Below, piece after piece: positions 1-8,239 of a DNA stretch of 64,000 nt; the stretch's first letter is position 1; each line of letters starts with the position of its first letter. Location: assembly GCF_014621695.1 (NCBI RefSeq), contig NZ_CP061281.1, positions 3,100,001 through 3,164,000 on the forward strand, written 5' to 3'. The stretch is from Streptomyces xanthii. GTDB taxonomy: Bacteria > Actinomycetota > Actinomycetes > Streptomycetales > Streptomycetaceae. Position numbers and translations under genes: made by a program. A model generated the notes under the pieces. It was not told the origin of the DNA. It made no database searches and saw only the letters and a list, made by a program, of their open reading frames with translations.

Positions 1-569
1 GACGGGCCCGCGCCGTCGCCGGACATCCGCTCGGGCGCGATGAACTCCAGCGAGCCGACGAACTCGCCGCTCATCGTGAGCGACTCCTCGCCCTGCACGT
101 GCGCGATGCCGAAGTCGGTGAGCACGACCCGGCCGTGCGGGCCGAGCAGCACGTTCGCCGGCTTCACGTCGCGGTGCACGATCCCCTTGGCGTGCGCGGC
201 ACGCAGGGCGCCCAGCACGTCCCGGCCGATCCGCGCCGCCTCGGCGGGCGGCAGCGGACCGCGCTGGAGCACCTCGTGCAGGGACTCGCCGCGCACCAGC
301 TCCATGACGATCCACGGCAGCCCGTCCTCGACGACCACGTCGTGCACGGCGACCGCCGACGGGTGCTCCACGCGGGCCGCCGCGCGGGCCTCGCGCTGCA
401 ACCGGGCGTAGGCGCGCTCCGGATCGCCCGGCAGCCGCGGCTCCTTGACGGCGACGTCACGGCCGACCCGTTCGTCGACCGCGCGCCACACGGTGCCCAT
501 GCCACCGGAGCCGATGCGCTCGGCCAGCCGGTAGCGTCCTCCGATCAGCCGTTCCCCCTGCGCGGCCAC
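1..569 (-). CDS. Ser/Thr protein kinase, N-terminal part (cut by window edge)
   Basis: N-terminal 189 residues of a eukaryotic-type protein kinase; the C-terminus lies outside the window. The start is GTG at 569, one base past the stop codon of the upstream kinase, so the two are probably translationally coupled. Visible motifs are the glycine loop GSGGMG, VAVKEP with the ATP-anchoring Lys, the catalytic loop HRDVKPANV and DFGIA, all intact, so the enzyme should be active. It is the last visible member of a six-gene same-strand kinase array. Whether it also has a membrane segment and an outer domain like its neighbours cannot be seen here. Confidence 0.93.
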   Translation of the reverse strand, partial: MAAQGERLIGGRYRLAERIGSGGMGTVWRAVDERVGRDVAVKEPRLPGDPERAYARLQREARAAARVEHPSAVAVHDVVVEDGLPWIVMELVRGESLHEVLQRGPLPPAEAARIGRDVLGALRAAHAKGIVHRDVKPANVLLGPHGRVVLTDFGIAHVQGEESLTMSGEFVGSLEFIAPERMSGDGAGP

Positions 570-570
570 C

Positions 571-2328
571 TCAGAGCTTGTGGATGTCGAGGTTGGCGAT
601 GGCGGTCTTGGCGACCTCCCGGCCGCGCTCGGTGAAGTCGCCCTTGCCGGGATAGTCGATCCACAGCCGGTACATGTCCCCGGCCGAGGTCTTGTAGTAG
701 AACGCCTGCGCCTCGCGCGGCACGTCCTTGTCCAGGTCGAGCGCGGTGCCGCTGACGCCGTAGGTGATCTTGTTGAGCGCGGCGTCCTTCTCCTTGTACG
801 TGACGTTGGAGTCGGTCTCGCTGGTGGGCTTGGTGTCGCTCGACATCAGCCCGCCGGCGCCGCTGAACGAGTTGTCCTTGATGTCGTCGGAGTCCTTGAA
901 CGCCTCGGCGTCGGCCGTCCCCGCGATGTCGGTCTTGTCCTCGACGTGGTCCCAGCGCGCCAGCATGACGGTGATCGCGCCGCTGGGGTCCTTGTAGGTG
1001 ATCTCGACCGTGTCGTCGTCCGGGATCCGGATGTAGTCGGCGGGCACCGCGACGGTCGCGTCCAGCGGCTTCGCCTCGTCGTGCTTCTTCCAGCCGTCCG
1101 GCAGCGGGCCCGCGAACGGCTTCGCGAGGACCAGATACGCGGCGACCGCGGCCACGACGACGCCCGCGCCGATCCCGAGCAGCGTCTTGCGGCCCAGACG
1201 CAGACCGCTCTGCGCCGAGCCGATCTGGACGACCTGGGTGGGCTGGGGCGCGGGCGGTTCGGCGGCGCGCTCCAGGAGGGCGCGGACCTGCGCCGCGTTC
1301 GGCCGGCGGGCCGGGTCCTTCTGGAGCAGGCCGTTGATCGCCTCGGCCAGCGGGCCCTGCGCGGAGGCGGGCGCGGCCGGGGTCGCGTTCAGGACGGACT
1401 GCAGGGTGGCCGGGGTGTTGTTGCGGCGGAACGGGGAGACGCCCTCGGTCGCCGCGTAGAGGACGACGCCGAGCGACCACAGGTCGGAGGCCGGGCCGGG
1501 GCGCTGGCCCAGCACCCGCTCGGGCGCGATGAACTCGGGCGAGCCGACGAAGCCGCCGGTGTCCGTCAGATTGGTCTCGCCCTCGATCTGGGCGATGCCG
1601 AAGTCGGTGAGGATCACGCGGTCGTGGCGGCCGAGCATCACGTTGTCCGGCTTCACGTCGCGGTGCAGGATGCCGGCGGCGTGCGCGGCCTCCAGGGCGC
1701 CGAGCACCTCCAGGCCGATCCGGGCGGCCTCGCGCGCGCCGAGCGTGCCCTCCTTGAGGGCGTCGCCGAGCGAGCGGCCCTGCACGAACTCCATGACGAT
1801 CCACGGCTGGCCGTCCTCGACGGCGACGTCGTGCACGTTCACGACCGCGGGGTGGTCGAGGCGCGCCGCGGCCCGCGCCTCGCGCCGCATGCGCTCGAAG
1901 GCGTTGGCCCGCTCCTGGGCCGGCAGGTGGTCCGGGATGCGCGGCTCCTTCACCGCGACCTCGCGGTCCACCGTCTCGTCCTTGGCCCGCCACACGGTGC
2001 CCATGCCGCCGTGGCCGAGCTTGCTCAGCAGCCGGTAGCGGCCCGCGACGAGCCGGCCCGCGCCCGGGTCGGCCTGGTCCGGCACGACCTGCGTGGGCCG
2101 CGGGGCCTGCGGCGCCTGCTGGTGCCGCTCGGGCTGGGACTGCGGGTGCTGCGGGGCCTGCGGCTGGTGCGGGTACGGGGTGGCCTGCGTGGGCTGGGCG
2201 TACGGGTTCTGGTCACCCGCCCCGTACGGGGTGCCCTGGTGCGCGGCGGCGTACGGCTGCTGCGGCGGCTGGAGGCCGAAGCTGGTGGGATCGTTCGGGC
2301 CGTATGCGGCTCCCCCGTTGTCACTCAT
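571..2328 (-). CDS. Membrane Ser/Thr protein kinase with Pro/Gln-rich N-terminus
   Basis: 585 residues, ATG start at 2328. Residues 1 to about 90 are rich in Pro, Gln and Tyr (repeated PQ, QAP and PYG units). The kinase domain follows at about 95-360: GHGGMG near 104, VAVKEP near 124, HRDVKPDN near 224, DFGIAQ near 242 and APER afterwards; all catalytic residues are present. One membrane segment lies at about 379-399, followed by an outer domain of about 185 residues rich in Asp and Lys. No PASTA repeats are seen, so the sensor part differs from PknB. The stop is one base from the next kinase start. The signal it senses and its substrates are unknown. Confidence 0.95.
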   Translation of the reverse strand: MSDNGGAAYGPNDPTSFGLQPPQQPYAAAHQGTPYGAGDQNPYAQPTQATPYPHQPQAPQHPQSQPERHQQAPQAPRPTQVVPDQADPGAGRLVAGRYRLLSKLGHGGMGTVWRAKDETVDREVAVKEPRIPDHLPAQERANAFERMRREARAAARLDHPAVVNVHDVAVEDGQPWIVMEFVQGRSLGDALKEGTLGAREAARIGLEVLGALEAAHAAGILHRDVKPDNVMLGRHDRVILTDFGIAQIEGETNLTDTGGFVGSPEFIAPERVLGQRPGPASDLWSLGVVLYAATEGVSPFRRNNTPATLQSVLNATPAAPASAQGPLAEAINGLLQKDPARRPNAAQVRALLERAAEPPAPQPTQVVQIGSAQSGLRLGRKTLLGIGAGVVVAAVAAYLVLAKPFAGPLPDGWKKHDEAKPLDATVAVPADYIRIPDDDTVEITYKDPSGAITVMLARWDHVEDKTDIAGTADAEAFKDSDDIKDNSFSGAGGLMSSDTKPTSETDSNVTYKEKDAALNKITYGVSGTALDLDKDVPREAQAFYYKTSAGDMYRLWIDYPGKGDFTERGREVAKTAIANLDIHKL

Positions 2329-2408
2329 GCGTCCATGAGTACCGTGCGGGGGCGCCCCGGTTCCACTCAGGTCATGGCATTGTGACCGCGCTGCAGCAGC
2401 GGAACGGG

Positions 2409-4034
2409 TCAATCCGTGACAGAAGGCGCGAAGGTGTCGACGGCGACGTCGAAGTGCCCGCGCGCCTCCGCACGCCGTCCGACCGGCCCCGACACCCACA
2501 CGTCGTACAGCCGCCCCGCCTGCTGCCAGCACAGGTCGACGGTGTGCCGGGCGCCCTCGGTCACGCTGAAGCCGTCCCAGGAGAACTCCCACAGCGCGGC
2601 GGCGCCGCCCCGGTGCGTGGTGTCGGTGACCGTGCCGTCGCGGTAGCCCGGATTGTTCTTCGGGCCCGCCGCGGCCGAGCGCCGCTGGACGCCGCCGGGC
2701 CCGCCGGCCGGCACCGGCTCGGTCACCTTGATGCCGATGCGGAAGGTCCCGCCCGGCGACTTGTAGAACACCCGCGGTCCGTCGACGGAGCGCGTGTACC
2801 CCTTCGGCACGGCGAGCCGGAACCCCTGCTCGTCCGTCACCACCCGGTACCCGGCCGGGGCGGCGGTCCCCGGACGCTGCGTGCGGGTCGGCCGCGCGGT
2901 GACCGTGACCGTCGGCGCCCCGCTCGGCGAGACACCGGCCGAGGCCGTGCTGCCGGCACCCGTGGTCGCGCCCGCGGGACCGCCCGGCGGCGCCGGGTCC
3001 TCCCGGTTCCCCGCCAGGTACACCCCGGTCACGATCCCGGCCCCGGCCAGCGCCGCGACGAGCGCCGCCGCCACCAGGACGAGCCGCGGCGCCGGGCCGC
3101 GCCGCCCCTCCTGCCGTCCGGTCACCGTCGGCACGTCGCGCCGGGTCGGCGAGTACGCGGCACGGCCCTGCCCCACCGCGCGCGGGGTCGCGCCCGTGTC
3201 CACGTACGCGCGCAGCAGCCGCTCCGCCTCGTCGAGGCCGATCCGCTGCGCGGGCTCGCGCTCCAGCAGGCCCCGGATCACCGGGAGCAGCGGAGCGGCC
3301 TGCGCGGGCGGGCGGATCTCCTCGTAGACGACCGCGTGCAGGATTCCGCCGAGGGAGTCGCGGCGGAACGGGGACTCGCCGCTGAGCGCCGTGCACAGCA
3401 GCGCGCCGAGCGACCACAGGTCGGCGCCGGCCCCGGCCCGCTCCCCCGCCATCCGCTCCGGCGCCGTGTACTCGGGCGAGCCGACGAAGCCGCCGGTCTC
3501 GGTGAGCGTCGTGGCGCCCTCGACCTGGGCGATGCCGAAGTCGGTGAGGACGACGCGGCCGGTCGCCGGTTCGAGCAGGACGTTGGCGGGCTTGAGGTCG
3601 CGGTGCAGGACGCCCGCGGCGTGCGCGACGCGCAGCGCGCCGAGCAGCGCGAGCCCGACGCGGGCCGCCTCGGGGGCGTCGAGCGGCCCGTCCCGGGCGA
3701 TCCGGTCCGCGAGCGAACAGCCCTCGACCAGCTCCATCACTATGTACGGGCGTCCCTCGTGCACCACGACGTCGTGCACGACGATCACGTGCGGGTGTCT
3801 CAGCTGGGCGACGGCGCGGGCCTCGCGCAGCATGCGCTCGCGCTGCTGCGCCGCCTCGGCCTCGGAGAGGGTCTCGTCGACGGCGAGCTCCTTGACGGCC
3901 ACCCGCCGTCCGAGCAGCGTGTCGTCGGCCTGCCAGACGACGCCCATGCCGCCGCGCCCGATCCTGGCCTCCAGCCGGTAACGTCCGCCCACGACACGGA
4001 CGTTGTCCCCCTCGGTCCCCATGCGTCCCATCAT
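2409..4034 (-). CDS. Membrane Ser/Thr protein kinase
   Basis: 541 residues from the ATG at 4034; ATG at 4031 and 4022 are alternatives (the last gives MGTEGDN and still precedes the kinase domain). The kinase domain is intact: GRGGMG near residue 26, VAVKEL near 46, HRDLKPANV near 146, DFGIAQ near 164. A linker with the APTVTVTARPTRT stretch follows a single membrane helix at about 316-339. The outer domain contains FRLAVPKGYTR and later GAAALWEFSWDG, a pattern shared with neighbouring kinases of the array. The role is presumed envelope or growth signalling; no ligand can be inferred. Confidence 0.94.
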   Translation of the reverse strand: MMGRMGTEGDNVRVVGGRYRLEARIGRGGMGVVWQADDTLLGRRVAVKELAVDETLSEAEAAQQRERMLREARAVAQLRHPHVIVVHDVVVHEGRPYIVMELVEGCSLADRIARDGPLDAPEAARVGLALLGALRVAHAAGVLHRDLKPANVLLEPATGRVVLTDFGIAQVEGATTLTETGGFVGSPEYTAPERMAGERAGAGADLWSLGALLCTALSGESPFRRDSLGGILHAVVYEEIRPPAQAAPLLPVIRGLLEREPAQRIGLDEAERLLRAYVDTGATPRAVGQGRAAYSPTRRDVPTVTGRQEGRRGPAPRLVLVAAALVAALAGAGIVTGVYLAGNREDPAPPGGPAGATTGAGSTASAGVSPSGAPTVTVTARPTRTQRPGTAAPAGYRVVTDEQGFRLAVPKGYTRSVDGPRVFYKSPGGTFRIGIKVTEPVPAGGPGGVQRRSAAAGPKNNPGYRDGTVTDTTHRGGAAALWEFSWDGFSVTEGARHTVDLCWQQAGRLYDVWVSGPVGRRAEARGHFDVAVDTFAPSVTD

Positions 4035-4092
4035 GCCGCACCGTCACAGACGTGCACGGGTGCCGTTCCGGTCACACGTGTGAAGACACGGC

Positions 4093-5703
4093 CTACGCGT
4101 CCGGCTGCCAGCCCCGCAGGATCGCGTCGAACTGGGTGCGCGCCTCCGGCCAGTTCTCCTCGGGCACCGACAGGTAGATGGCGTACTCGGTGCCGTCCGC
4201 GGTCCGGTACGTCTGCTCGATGGCGTGCCGGGGGCCGGACGTCGTGTCCTTGTCCCCCGCCGTCCACGTGAACTCCCACAGGGAGCCCTGCCGGTCCCGG
4301 TACATGTTCGACTGCAGCGTCACCCGCTGGTACTGCGGCAGTTTGGGGCTCACGCCCTTCTCCAGGTCCAGCTGGTGCTGGTAGGAGTCCGGCCACTGGG
4401 AGTTCTTGTCGACGGCGATGCGGACGAACCGCTGGCCGCCGTCCGGCGTGTAGTCGATCTGCGTGCCGTTCTGCTGGCGGGTCCAGCCCTTCGGCAGCAT
4501 CAGGCTGAATCCCTCCACGTCGTGGACCCGTTCCCAGTTGTCGGGGATCGCGCCGGACACCGGCTTGGCCGACTTCGACGGGCTCTCGCCGGTGCCGCCG
4601 GTGCTCCCGCCCGCGTCCTGCCGGGACGTGGAGTCGTCGTCGCGGTGCTCCAGGTAGTACATGCCGCCGTACGCGCCGCCGCCCCCGACGAGCAGCGCGG
4701 CGACGACGGCGGCCAGCACCCTGGGCAGCCGGCGGGGCCGGGGCGCGGGGTGCGGGGCGGGCTGCGGCACGGGCTGCTCGGCCAGGACGGCGGTGCCGCC
4801 GGGCGGCGGGGGCGGGGCCTCGTGGTGCGCCCGGGTCTGCCCCGTGCGGTGCACCTGCGTCGGCACGTACGCCTGGGCCGCGCTCGGCCTGCGGCCCTCG
4901 GCGGCCTCCGCGAGCATCGCCTCCGTCGTGTCGGCGTCCGGGCGCGCGGCCGGGTCCTTGCGCAGCAGCGCGCTGATCACCGGCCCGATCGCCCCGGCGT
5001 GCGCGGGGATCTCGGGCTCCTCCTCGATGACGGCCTGCATCGTGCTCAGCGGGGAGGTGCGGCGGAACGGGGAGCGGCCCTCGACGGCCGTGTAGAGCGT
5101 CGCGCCGAGCGCCCACAGGTCGGAGGCGGGACCGGGCTCGGCGCCACTGACCCGCTCGGGCGCCAGATAGTCGACGGAGCCGACGATCTCGCCGGTCCGC
5201 GTGATGGTCGAGTCGCCCTCGACCTGGGCGATGCCGAAGTCGGTGAGCTTGACCCGGCCGTCGCGGGCGAGCAGCACGTTGCCCGGCTTCACGTCGCGGT
5301 GCAGGACACCCGCGGTGTGCGCGGCGCGCAGGGCCCGCAGCGTCCACAGGCCGATCCGCGCGGCCTCGGCCGGGACGATGCGGCCGTGCTCCTTGACGGC
5401 GTCGGCGAGCGAGGGACCCTCGACCAGCTCCATGACGATCCACGGCCGGTCGTCGTGCTCCAGGACGTCGTGGACGGTGACGACGGCCGGATGGTTGATC
5501 CGCGCCGCGGCCCGCGCCTCGGTCTGGGTCCGCGTCAGCAGCACGGCCCGGTCGGCCTCGGACACGTACGTGGCGGCGGTCAGCTCCTTGACGGCGACGA
5601 CGCGGTGCAGCACCTCGTCGTGCGCGCGCCACACGCGTCCCATGCCGCCGCGCCCGATCGATTCGCCGAGCCGGTAGCGCCCGGCGAGGAGCTCGCCCTG
5701 CAT
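4093..5703 (-). CDS. Membrane Ser/Thr protein kinase
   Basis: 536 residues. The ATG at 5703 (MQGELLAGRYRL) is preferred because GGGGGAA lies 10 bases upstream; GTG at 5712 is an alternative. Intact kinase domain: GRGGMG near 17, VAVKEL, HRDVKPGNV near 134, DFGIAQ. A proline-rich linker (APPPPPGG, PAPHPAPRPRR) leads to a membrane helix at about 328-348. The outer domain carries EGFSLMLPKGWTRQ and a Trp-rich end (WEFTWTAGD), matching the domains of the flanking kinases. It is third from the 5' end of the array; gaps of 135 and 58 bases to its neighbours allow either co-transcription or separate promoters. Confidence 0.94.
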   Translation of the reverse strand: MQGELLAGRYRLGESIGRGGMGRVWRAHDEVLHRVVAVKELTAATYVSEADRAVLLTRTQTEARAAARINHPAVVTVHDVLEHDDRPWIVMELVEGPSLADAVKEHGRIVPAEAARIGLWTLRALRAAHTAGVLHRDVKPGNVLLARDGRVKLTDFGIAQVEGDSTITRTGEIVGSVDYLAPERVSGAEPGPASDLWALGATLYTAVEGRSPFRRTSPLSTMQAVIEEEPEIPAHAGAIGPVISALLRKDPAARPDADTTEAMLAEAAEGRRPSAAQAYVPTQVHRTGQTRAHHEAPPPPPGGTAVLAEQPVPQPAPHPAPRPRRLPRVLAAVVAALLVGGGGAYGGMYYLEHRDDDSTSRQDAGGSTGGTGESPSKSAKPVSGAIPDNWERVHDVEGFSLMLPKGWTRQQNGTQIDYTPDGGQRFVRIAVDKNSQWPDSYQHQLDLEKGVSPKLPQYQRVTLQSNMYRDRQGSLWEFTWTAGDKDTTSGPRHAIEQTYRTADGTEYAIYLSVPEENWPEARTQFDAILRGWQPDA

Positions 5704-5838
5704 CTGATTCACGTTCCCCCGCAATGGTCTTGACAGGGTCACACTAGGGAGCGGGCGGCCCCCGAGGAACAGCCGGGGTGCCATGGATACGTCACTGTGA
5801 CGCACGCACGGATCCGGCCACCTTTCGGCCGGCCGGCC

Positions 5839-8145
5839 TCAACCCCCGTACCGGTAGGTGGCGGAGGCCTGCTCGAACAGCCGGGACACCTCGTCGCGCT
5901 CGGCCTCGGGGCCGCGGACCTGCACGATGTGGAACTTTCCGCCGATCACCATCACGACGTTGCGTACGAAGACCTCGCCGCCGGACTCCTGCCAGGTGAA
6001 CTGCCCCTCGGCCATGGTCCGTCCGCCGACCTCGATGGTCTTCATGCCGCTGGACGTGGCCCAGGTCGAGTCGCGGAACGGCTGCAGCTCCCGCTCGTCC
6101 TCGCGCTGGTACTTCATCGGGTCGGTCCCGTACGTGGCGGTGCTGTCGCGGCCCGGGACGACGAGCAGCGCGAAGTTCCCGTGCGTGTACAGGATCTGGC
6201 CCCGCCCGTTCTTCGCCTGGCGCTGCCAGCCCTTGGCCACGGCGACCTGGAAGCCTTCCGGGTCCTTGCGCAGGCTGAATCCGGCCGCGACGTCCGACTG
6301 CGGCTCGGTGCTCGACGGGTCGGACGTCTCCTTCTTCGACGGCGACTTGCCCTTCGGCTTCTGCCCCTTGGGCGTCTTGGCCGGCCCGGACGGATCGGCC
6401 TTCGGGTCGGTGTCCCCGTTCTTGTCGGGGGCGCCCCCGACGACCCCCGCCTGCTCGCGCGGCGGGCCCGCGCTGGAGCCCGCCTCCGGCATGAACACCA
6501 TCGCGTACGCGACGGCCCCGACCAGGCCGAGCAGGATCAGCACGAGCAGCCAGCGCCCCAGCGAGGCGGGCCGCCGCTCGCCGCCGCCCTGCCGTGGCCG
6601 CGGGGCTCTGCGCGGCTGCGGGGACCGGCGCGGCGGCTGAGGTTCGCGCTCGCGCTCGCGCGGGGCGCGCTTGTGCCGGGCGTGCGGGTGCGCGGCACCG
6701 GCCTTGGACCGGCGCCGCCTGCGGACGAGTTCGCCCCTGCGGCGCACGACGGGGAGCCGGGCGGCGTCGAAGGCGGGCGCGGGCACGACGTTCGTCCCCG
6801 CCTCCGGCTCCGGCGCGGAGCGCACCAACGACCGCAGCCAGCCGCGCAGTTCCTCGATGTCGAGCCGCTCGGTGGGGTCCTGACGCAGCAGGGACTCGAC
6901 GACCGGCCGCAGCGGCCCGCACTCCTCGGCGAACGCGGGCGGCTCGGCGCACACCATCTGCACCAGCTCGGGCGTCGACTCCTCCGGATACGGGGCGTGC
7001 CCCTGCACGGCGCGGAACAGGAGGGCGCCGAGGGCCCACAGATCGGTGGCGGGGCCTACGGGGGCGGCCAACTGCCAGCTGTCCTGCACGGGGTGGGCCT
7101 GTTCGGGGGCCCAGCGCTCGGTGACGGGTCCGACGACGGTCATCCGGACCTGGCGGGCGCGCTCGGCGGCGACGGCGCCCAGCACGGGGCTCCCGTTCTC
7201 GGCCTCCGCGGGGCTCGATGCGCGGGGCTCGGGGCGGAGCTCCTCGTCCGCCGCTCCGTCACGGGGTATCAGCTCGTTCCAACGGGCGGGCTGCACCGGC
7301 ACACCGGCCACGCCGGCCACACCGGCCCGGGGAGCCGCCCCGTGCCATCCTTCCCGCACCCCGTACGGATCGTCGATCCGCCCGCCGGACGCGGCGGCGC
7401 GCGCACCGGCCCGGTACGCGGCGATGGCCCCGGCCCGCGCGGCCCGGTAGTCCCCCGCGTCGGGCTCGGCCGACGGCGGCGCCACGGCCGACGGCTCGGG
7501 CTCCGGCTCCGACTCCTCGTCGTCCAGGGCCGTTTCGGGCCGCGGGTCGTACCCGCACAGGGCCTCTTCCGCGGCGCCCGCGGCCAGCCCGGTGAGCAGG
7601 ACGCGTCCGTCGTCGCAGATCATCACGGTCCGCGCCGTCACGTTCCGGTGGACCCAGCCGTGGGCGTGCAGGGCCCGCAGCGCGGTGAGCACGTCGGAGG
7701 CGACCTCGGCGGCCCGGTACGGGCTCAGCGGCCCCGCGTCGAGCAGCGCCGCGAGCGGCCGGGCGGCGACGGCCTCGCTGACGATCCACAGCGAACTGCC
7801 CTCGGCGAACACGTCGAAGACCTGGTCGAGCCTCGGATGGTCGGGGATCTGCGCGGCGGCCTGCGCCGCCTCGATGGCCCGGGCCACGGACGGCTCGGCG
7901 GACGCCCGGACCGGCGCACCGGGCCGGAACCCGTCCGGCAGCCCGTCCGCGTCCAGCACCTCCGCCTCGACGACCTCCGGCAGCGGCACCTGCCGGACGA
8001 GCACCTCCTGCCCGCTGTACGTGTCGAAGGCGCGGGTCGCGTCGTGCGGCGCGTACACCGCGGCGTCGCCGAACCCGTCGTCGTCGAAGGCGCGCAGGGG
8101 CAGGCGGTAACGGTCGGCGAGCACTCGCCCCGCGTACTCCTCCAC
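5839..8145 (-). CDS. Membrane pseudokinase of the kinase array
   Basis: 768 residues, GTG start at 8145 with AGGGGG four bases upstream. It has the overall plan of its neighbours: kinase-like domain, membrane helix near 532-550, and an outer domain with EGFQVAVAKGWQRQ. The catalytic motifs are lost, however. No glycine loop follows DRYRLPLRAF, the VAVK equivalent reads VLVRQV, the catalytic loop reads HRNVTARTVM in place of HRDxKPxN (near residue 165), and LTGLAAG replaces DFG. An insert of about 170 residues rich in Glu, Pro and Ala separates this from the conserved PATDLWALGALLFRAV helix. A phosphotransfer role is unlikely; it may scaffold or regulate the active kinases. The reading frame is intact, so it is not simply a decayed gene. 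Confidence 0.9.
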   Translation of the reverse strand: MEEYAGRVLADRYRLPLRAFDDDGFGDAAVYAPHDATRAFDTYSGQEVLVRQVPLPEVVEAEVLDADGLPDGFRPGAPVRASAEPSVARAIEAAQAAAQIPDHPRLDQVFDVFAEGSSLWIVSEAVAARPLAALLDAGPLSPYRAAEVASDVLTALRALHAHGWVHRNVTARTVMICDDGRVLLTGLAAGAAEEALCGYDPRPETALDDEESEPEPEPSAVAPPSAEPDAGDYRAARAGAIAAYRAGARAAASGGRIDDPYGVREGWHGAAPRAGVAGVAGVPVQPARWNELIPRDGAADEELRPEPRASSPAEAENGSPVLGAVAAERARQVRMTVVGPVTERWAPEQAHPVQDSWQLAAPVGPATDLWALGALLFRAVQGHAPYPEESTPELVQMVCAEPPAFAEECGPLRPVVESLLRQDPTERLDIEELRGWLRSLVRSAPEPEAGTNVVPAPAFDAARLPVVRRRGELVRRRRRSKAGAAHPHARHKRAPREREREPQPPRRSPQPRRAPRPRQGGGERRPASLGRWLLVLILLGLVGAVAYAMVFMPEAGSSAGPPREQAGVVGGAPDKNGDTDPKADPSGPAKTPKGQKPKGKSPSKKETSDPSSTEPQSDVAAGFSLRKDPEGFQVAVAKGWQRQAKNGRGQILYTHGNFALLVVPGRDSTATYGTDPMKYQREDERELQPFRDSTWATSSGMKTIEVGGRTMAEGQFTWQESGGEVFVRNVVMVIGGKFHIVQVRGPEAERDEVSRLFEQASATYRYGG

Positions 8146-8239
8146 AACGCCCCCTGCCTCGCCCGGTGGTCACCGGGCGTCACATCCGTTCGCACACGGT
8201 CCGCAAGCACTCACGATACGTGCAGAACGGGTCCCCGGC

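Noticed and set aside
2304..4271. 655-codon plus-strand open frame opposite a kinase
   Set aside because: Antisense shadow; the minus strand encodes an intact kinase.
5839..8145. Treating the pseudokinase as a pseudogene
   Set aside because: The frame is open over 768 codons, has a good ribosome site and keeps all non-catalytic domains.
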